From Rhodospirillales bacterium (GTDB lineage Bacteria > Pseudomonadota > Alphaproteobacteria > Geminicoccales > Geminicoccaceae), in NCBI GenBank assembly GCA_015490605.1, contig WFXL01000145.1, positions 1-34,203 on the forward strand: a stretch of 34,203 nt of DNA, written 5' to 3'. The position numbers and the translations under genes were made by a program. The notes under the pieces were generated by a model that worked only from the letters and a program-made list of their open reading frames with translations, was not told where the DNA came from and ran no database searches. Numbering within the stretch: position 1 is the stretch's first letter; every line of letters starts with the position of its first letter. Of this stretch, positions 31,751 through 34,203 are shown piece after piece.

Positions 31751-31873
31751 CAAGTGGATCAGGGAGGCTGAACGTCTGGGAAGACGAAGCGCGAAGGCTC
31801 CATCCTGCGGGCCCAAGCCCGCATGCTCGGCACTGCCGACCGTTCCCGGTCCCAGACACCCGGGAACCACGCG
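31722..31873 (-). ncRNA. Predicted small RNA of about 150 nt between phaC and dapC
   Basis: On the minus strand a promoter (31908-31880) and an intrinsic terminator (31750-31722) bracket a transcript of about 152 bases with no supported reading frame. Predicted structure includes an 8-bp hairpin, GTTCCCGG/CCGGGAAC (31867-31842), whose 10-base loop holds GTCTGGGA (31857-31850). That loop sequence is exactly complementary to TCCCAGAC at 31781-31774, allowing a pseudoknot or alternative fold. A hairpin TGCGGGC-TTGG-GCCCGCA and the final terminator follow. I could not identify it as 6S, 4.5S, tmRNA or RNase P RNA from known conserved strings. Confidence 0.6.
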
Positions 31874-31879
31874 CCCTCT

Positions 31880-31908
31880 TAAATACAAACCCACCCCCGC
31901 GCTGCCAA
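31880..31908 (-). promoter_or_regulatory. Promoter of the predicted small RNA
   Basis: TTGGCA (31908-31903), a 17-base spacer and TATTTA (31885-31880) on the minus strand make a good sigma-70-type promoter. Transcription should begin near 31873. A CCCCCGCG/CGCGGGGG inverted pair (31894-31901 and 31943-31950) covers the spacer. Confidence 0.6.
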
Positions 31909-32027
31909 GGGGGCGAGGTCGCTGGAGGCGAAGCGTCGCACCCGCGGGGGCTGTTGTCGCCGTTATCCGGATGCCATCCCTCCAGAGGCGAACCCCGGGC
32001 GGTCTCCATCGCCGGTTTGTTGCGTCG
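31909..32027. other. Structured gene-free stretch upstream of the small RNA promoter
   Basis: No gene is supported here. CTGGAGG (31922-31928) and CCTCCAG (31979-31985) are exact inverted copies, and CGCGGGGG (31943-31950) pairs with the copy inside the small RNA promoter. These may be regulator sites or chance in GC-rich DNA. The dapC promoter starts immediately to the right. Confidence 0.4.
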
Positions 32028-32057
32028 TTGAAAGATCTTGGCGGCAGATGCTAGGAT
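32028..32057 (+). promoter_or_regulatory. Promoter of dapC
   Basis: TTGAAA (32028-32033), 18-base spacer, TAGGAT (32052-32057). The predicted start near 32064 excludes a TTG at 32038 as translation start and supports ATG 32074 or 32083. It diverges from the small RNA promoter. Confidence 0.55.
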
Positions 32058-32073
32058 CCCGCACGAGCAGAGC

Positions 32074-33276
32074 ATGGAATCCATGATCGCATCCCCCACC
32101 TTCCTGGAGCGGCTCAGCGCCTTCCCCTTCCGGCGGCTGGCGGCGCGGCTGGCCCAGGTCGCACCGCCCCCCCATCTCACGCCCATCGACCTGGCCCTGG
32201 GCGAGCCGCGCCACGCGCCACCGGCGCTCCTGGCCGAGACCGTCGCCGCCCACGCCCACGAATGGAACCGCTATCCCCCGCCCGCCGGCACCTCCGCCTA
32301 CCGCGAGGCCTGCGCCGAGTGGCTGTGCCGGCGCTACCGCCTGCCGGCCGATGCCATCGATCCCGAACGCCATCTGCTGGCGCTGGCTGGCACCAAGGAG
32401 GGACTGTTTCTGGTGGCGGCCTTGGTAAAGCCGGATGCGGGTTCGCCCAAGCGGCTGGCACTGATGCCGGATCCGCTCTACGGTGTGTATTACGGTGCGG
32501 CGCTGGCCTGGGGGCTCGAGCCCCGCCCGCTGCCCGCCACCCGCACCACCGGCTTTCTTCCCGACCTCGAGGCGCTCGATGCCGCCACTCTTGACCGTAC
32601 CGCGCTCTTCTATCTGTGCTCGCCCTCCAACCCCGAGGGGGCGGTGGCCGATCGCACCTATCTCGCCCGCGCGCTGGAGCTCGCCCGCCGGCACGATTTC
32701 CTGCTGGTGCTGGATGAATGCTATGCCGAAATCTACCACGGCGAACCGCCGCCGGGCGGGCTCGAGGTGGCCTGGGACATGGCGGGTGACTTCCGCAATC
32801 TGCTGGTGTTCCACAGCCTCTCCAAACGCTCCAGCGCCCCCGGCCTTCGCGCCGGCTTCGTGGCCGGCGATCCCGACCTCCGAGCGCGCTTTCTCCACCT
32901 GCGGAGCTATGGCGCGCCGGTGGTGCCGCTGCCGCTGGAGGCCGCCGCCGCCGCGCTGTGGCGCGATGAGGCCCATGTGGCGGCCAATCGTGCGCGCTAT
33001 CGGCAGAAATTCGACCTGGCCCAGGAGATCCTCGGCGACCTCGCGGGCTTCCGCCGCCCCGCTGGCGGCTTCTTCCTGTGGTTGGATGTGGGCGACGGCG
33101 AACGGATCGCGGTGGAACTATGGCAAAGGGCGGCTCTGCGGGTTCTTCCCGGCGCCTATCTGAGCGTGGGAGCCGAAGCGGCGGCTCCCGGGCGAAATTA
33201 CGTACGGCTGGCGCTGGTCCACGACGAGGCGACGACCGCCGAGGCCCTCAGACGGCTCGCGGCGGTACTGGGCTGA
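32074..33276 (+). CDS. dapC: Succinyldiaminopimelate-type aminotransferase (class I/II PLP)
   Basis: The 400-residue enzyme matches the DapC branch of fold-type I aminotransferases, which forms N-succinyl-LL-diaminopimelate precursors for lysine and peptidoglycan. It opens FLERLSAFPFRRLAARL then PPPHLTPIDLALGEPRHAPP, has RYPPPAGTSAYREACAEWL-like substrate-entry and LALAGTKEGLFLVAALV segments, YLCSPSNPEGAVADRTYL for the Asn contact, DECYAEIYHGEPPPGG, and the PLP lysine K251 in HSLSKRSSAPGLRAGFVAGD. ATG 32074 is preferred on promoter position; ATG 32083 is possible since no strong ribosome-binding site decides. It has its own promoter and is followed 53 bases later by ftsK. Confidence 0.9.
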   Translation: MESMIASPTFLERLSAFPFRRLAARLAQVAPPPHLTPIDLALGEPRHAPPALLAETVAAHAHEWNRYPPPAGTSAYREACAEWLCRRYRLPADAIDPERHLLALAGTKEGLFLVAALVKPDAGSPKRLALMPDPLYGVYYGAALAWGLEPRPLPATRTTGFLPDLEALDAATLDRTALFYLCSPSNPEGAVADRTYLARALELARRHDFLLVLDECYAEIYHGEPPPGGLEVAWDMAGDFRNLLVFHSLSKRSSAPGLRAGFVAGDPDLRARFLHLRSYGAPVVPLPLEAAAAALWRDEAHVAANRARYRQKFDLAQEILGDLAGFRRPAGGFFLWLDVGDGERIAVELWQRAALRVLPGAYLSVGAEAAAPGRNYVRLALVHDEATTAEALRRLAAVLG

Positions 33277-33329
33277 AGGCTGGACGCGCCACGCGCACCT
33301 CCTCCCTCGGCAGCCGGCGGAAACCGACC

Positions 33330-34203
33330 ATGGCCCATGCCCTCCTCTCCCCCTCGCTGCGCCCCCGCCTGGCCCGCGCGCTGCGGGCGGCGCTGGTGCG
33401 CGCCCTCGGCCTCGTGCTGCTGGCGGCAGGCCTGTGGGGCCTGGTGGCGCTTTTGGGTTTCGATGCCGGCGATCCCTCCTGGAATGCCACCGGCCGTGGA
33501 CCGGTGGCCAACCCGCTGGGCTATGCCGGCGCGGTATTCGCCGACCTCGGCCTGCAGCTCTTCGGGATCGCCGCCGGTCTCTTGCCTCTGGCCCTGCTGG
33601 CCTGGGGTGCGCGCCTGGCGTTCGGCACCCCGTGGCGTCAGCCGGCGATCCCCCTCACAAGCCTGCCACTCGCCCTGATCGCCTCGGCAGCAGCCCTCGC
33701 CGCGCTGGCGACGCCGGCGGCCTGGCCCTATCGCGTGGGCCTCGGCGGGCTGGTGGGCGATCTGATCTACACCCGCCTCGTGCCCGCCCTCGGCCAGGAG
33801 ACCTACCTCAGCCTCACCCTGCCGCTGGCGCTGGTGCTGGGCGTGCTGGCGCTGGGTCCGCGGGTGGCGGAGGCGCTGTGGGCACTGGGACGGCTTGCGG
33901 CCGCCTCGCGCCGGGCCGGCCGGGGCGCCGGGCGGGTGGCGGCGGCCACGGTCCGTGCCGGTTATGCTGGCCTCCGGCGGCTGCGCCCACCGCGTCCGCC
34001 GGCACCCCGCGCAGCCACCTCCGCATCTCCGTCGCCGGCCCACACCACCCCGGCCTCGAGCGCACGCCTGCGCCGCCTGGGACGGGCACTGGCACGGCTG
34101 CTGCAGCCGTCGGGGCCCGATGTCGCCACCGCCGGCGTCGGCCGCCGCCCCCGCGCGACCGTCGAGGCCGTCGGCGAGGATGCCGCGCCGCCGACGCCAC
34201 CAC
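33330..34203 (+). CDS. ftsK: DNA translocase FtsK, N-terminal part (cut by window end)
   Basis: The frame starting at ATG 33330 is open to the window end (291 residues), so no stop is seen. It begins MAHALLSPSLRPRLARALRA, then hydrophobic helices including LVLLAAGLWGLVALLGFDAG and DPSWNATGRGPVANPLGYAG, a phrase typical of alphaproteobacterial FtsK, followed by further membrane segments to about residue 180. After these comes a Pro/Ala/Arg-rich linker. The ATPase and gamma domains would lie beyond the window. FtsK anchors at the division septum and moves chromosome dimers to the XerCD site. The linker supports FtsK over other four-helix membrane proteins; confidence is limited by truncation. 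Confidence 0.88.
   Translation, partial: MAHALLSPSLRPRLARALRAALVRALGLVLLAAGLWGLVALLGFDAGDPSWNATGRGPVANPLGYAGAVFADLGLQLFGIAAGLLPLALLAWGARLAFGTPWRQPAIPLTSLPLALIASAAALAALATPAAWPYRVGLGGLVGDLIYTRLVPALGQETYLSLTLPLALVLGVLALGPRVAEALWALGRLAAASRRAGRGAGRVAAATVRAGYAGLRRLRPPRPPAPRAATSASPSPAHTTPASSARLRRLGRALARLLQPSGPDVATAGVGRRPRATVEAVGEDAAPPTPP

Noticed and set aside
31722-31873. Identification of the small RNA as 6S, tmRNA or RNase P RNA
   Set aside because: No proteolysis-tag codons, T-loop of a tmRNA acceptor, or RNase P core strings are visible. 6S could not be supported by structure alone and is normally found near zapA, which is absent here.
29625-32186. 853-codon leftward open frame opposite phaC
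   Set aside because: It is antisense to phaC and crosses the predicted small RNA; composition is that of a shadow frame.
1-34203. CRISPR arrays, insertion sequences, tRNA or rRNA genes
   Set aside because: No regularly spaced direct repeats, transposase-like proteins, or tRNA T-loop/acceptor patterns were found in the gene-free stretches.

Overview
The window is a GC-rich, gene-dense stretch of an alphaproteobacterial chromosome. This is suggested by a FYDLN-acid protein divergent from aroA, an ELM1-family protein beside a lipid A-type acyltransferase, a complete AapJQMP-like amino-acid ABC transporter, a class I PHA synthase and a LexA-like repressor of an alphaproteobacterial type. The sequence does not fix order or genus; Rhodospirillales-like is only an inference.

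Layout. 1-4017: aroA (cut at the left edge by a perfect 70-bp palindrome), then rightward genes for an acidic zinc-ribbon protein, an LpxL-like acyltransferase and an ELM1-family protein. 4022-9322: leftward genes for a SYLF lipid-binding protein and the stress operon prkA - DUF444 - spoVR. 9757-11637: a consensus promoter drives a sugar-phosphate transferase and a PLP aminotransferase. 11648-21372: a compact phage virion cassette. 21777-25103: a polyprenyl diphosphate synthase, then a rightward group of DUF2007, a TrmN6-like methyltransferase, an S49 protease and a small membrane zinc-ribbon protein. 25108-29277: leftward aapJ-Q-M-P. 29451-33276: a small c-type cytochrome, phaC, a predicted antisense-strand small RNA with its own promoter and terminator, and dapC. 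33330-end: the 5' part of ftsK.

The most unusual part is the phage cassette. Nine tightly packed leftward genes follow the T7-like order: portal, Bbp19-like protein, scaffold, capsid, cement-position protein, tail adaptor, tail nozzle, a small helical protein, and the large terminase last. Every frame is intact and the base composition resembles the host. No integrase, replication gene, RNA polymerase, ejection protein, tail fibre, lysis gene or small terminase is visible. Upstream lie a small His/Cys protein and a divergent LexA/CI-type regulator whose catalytic Ser, catalytic Lys and Ala-Gly cleavage site all appear to be lost. This fits either a lesion-free remnant or a domesticated short-tailed particle or gene-transfer-agent-like element no longer under SOS control. 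The second novelty candidate is the roughly 150-nt small RNA between phaC and dapC.
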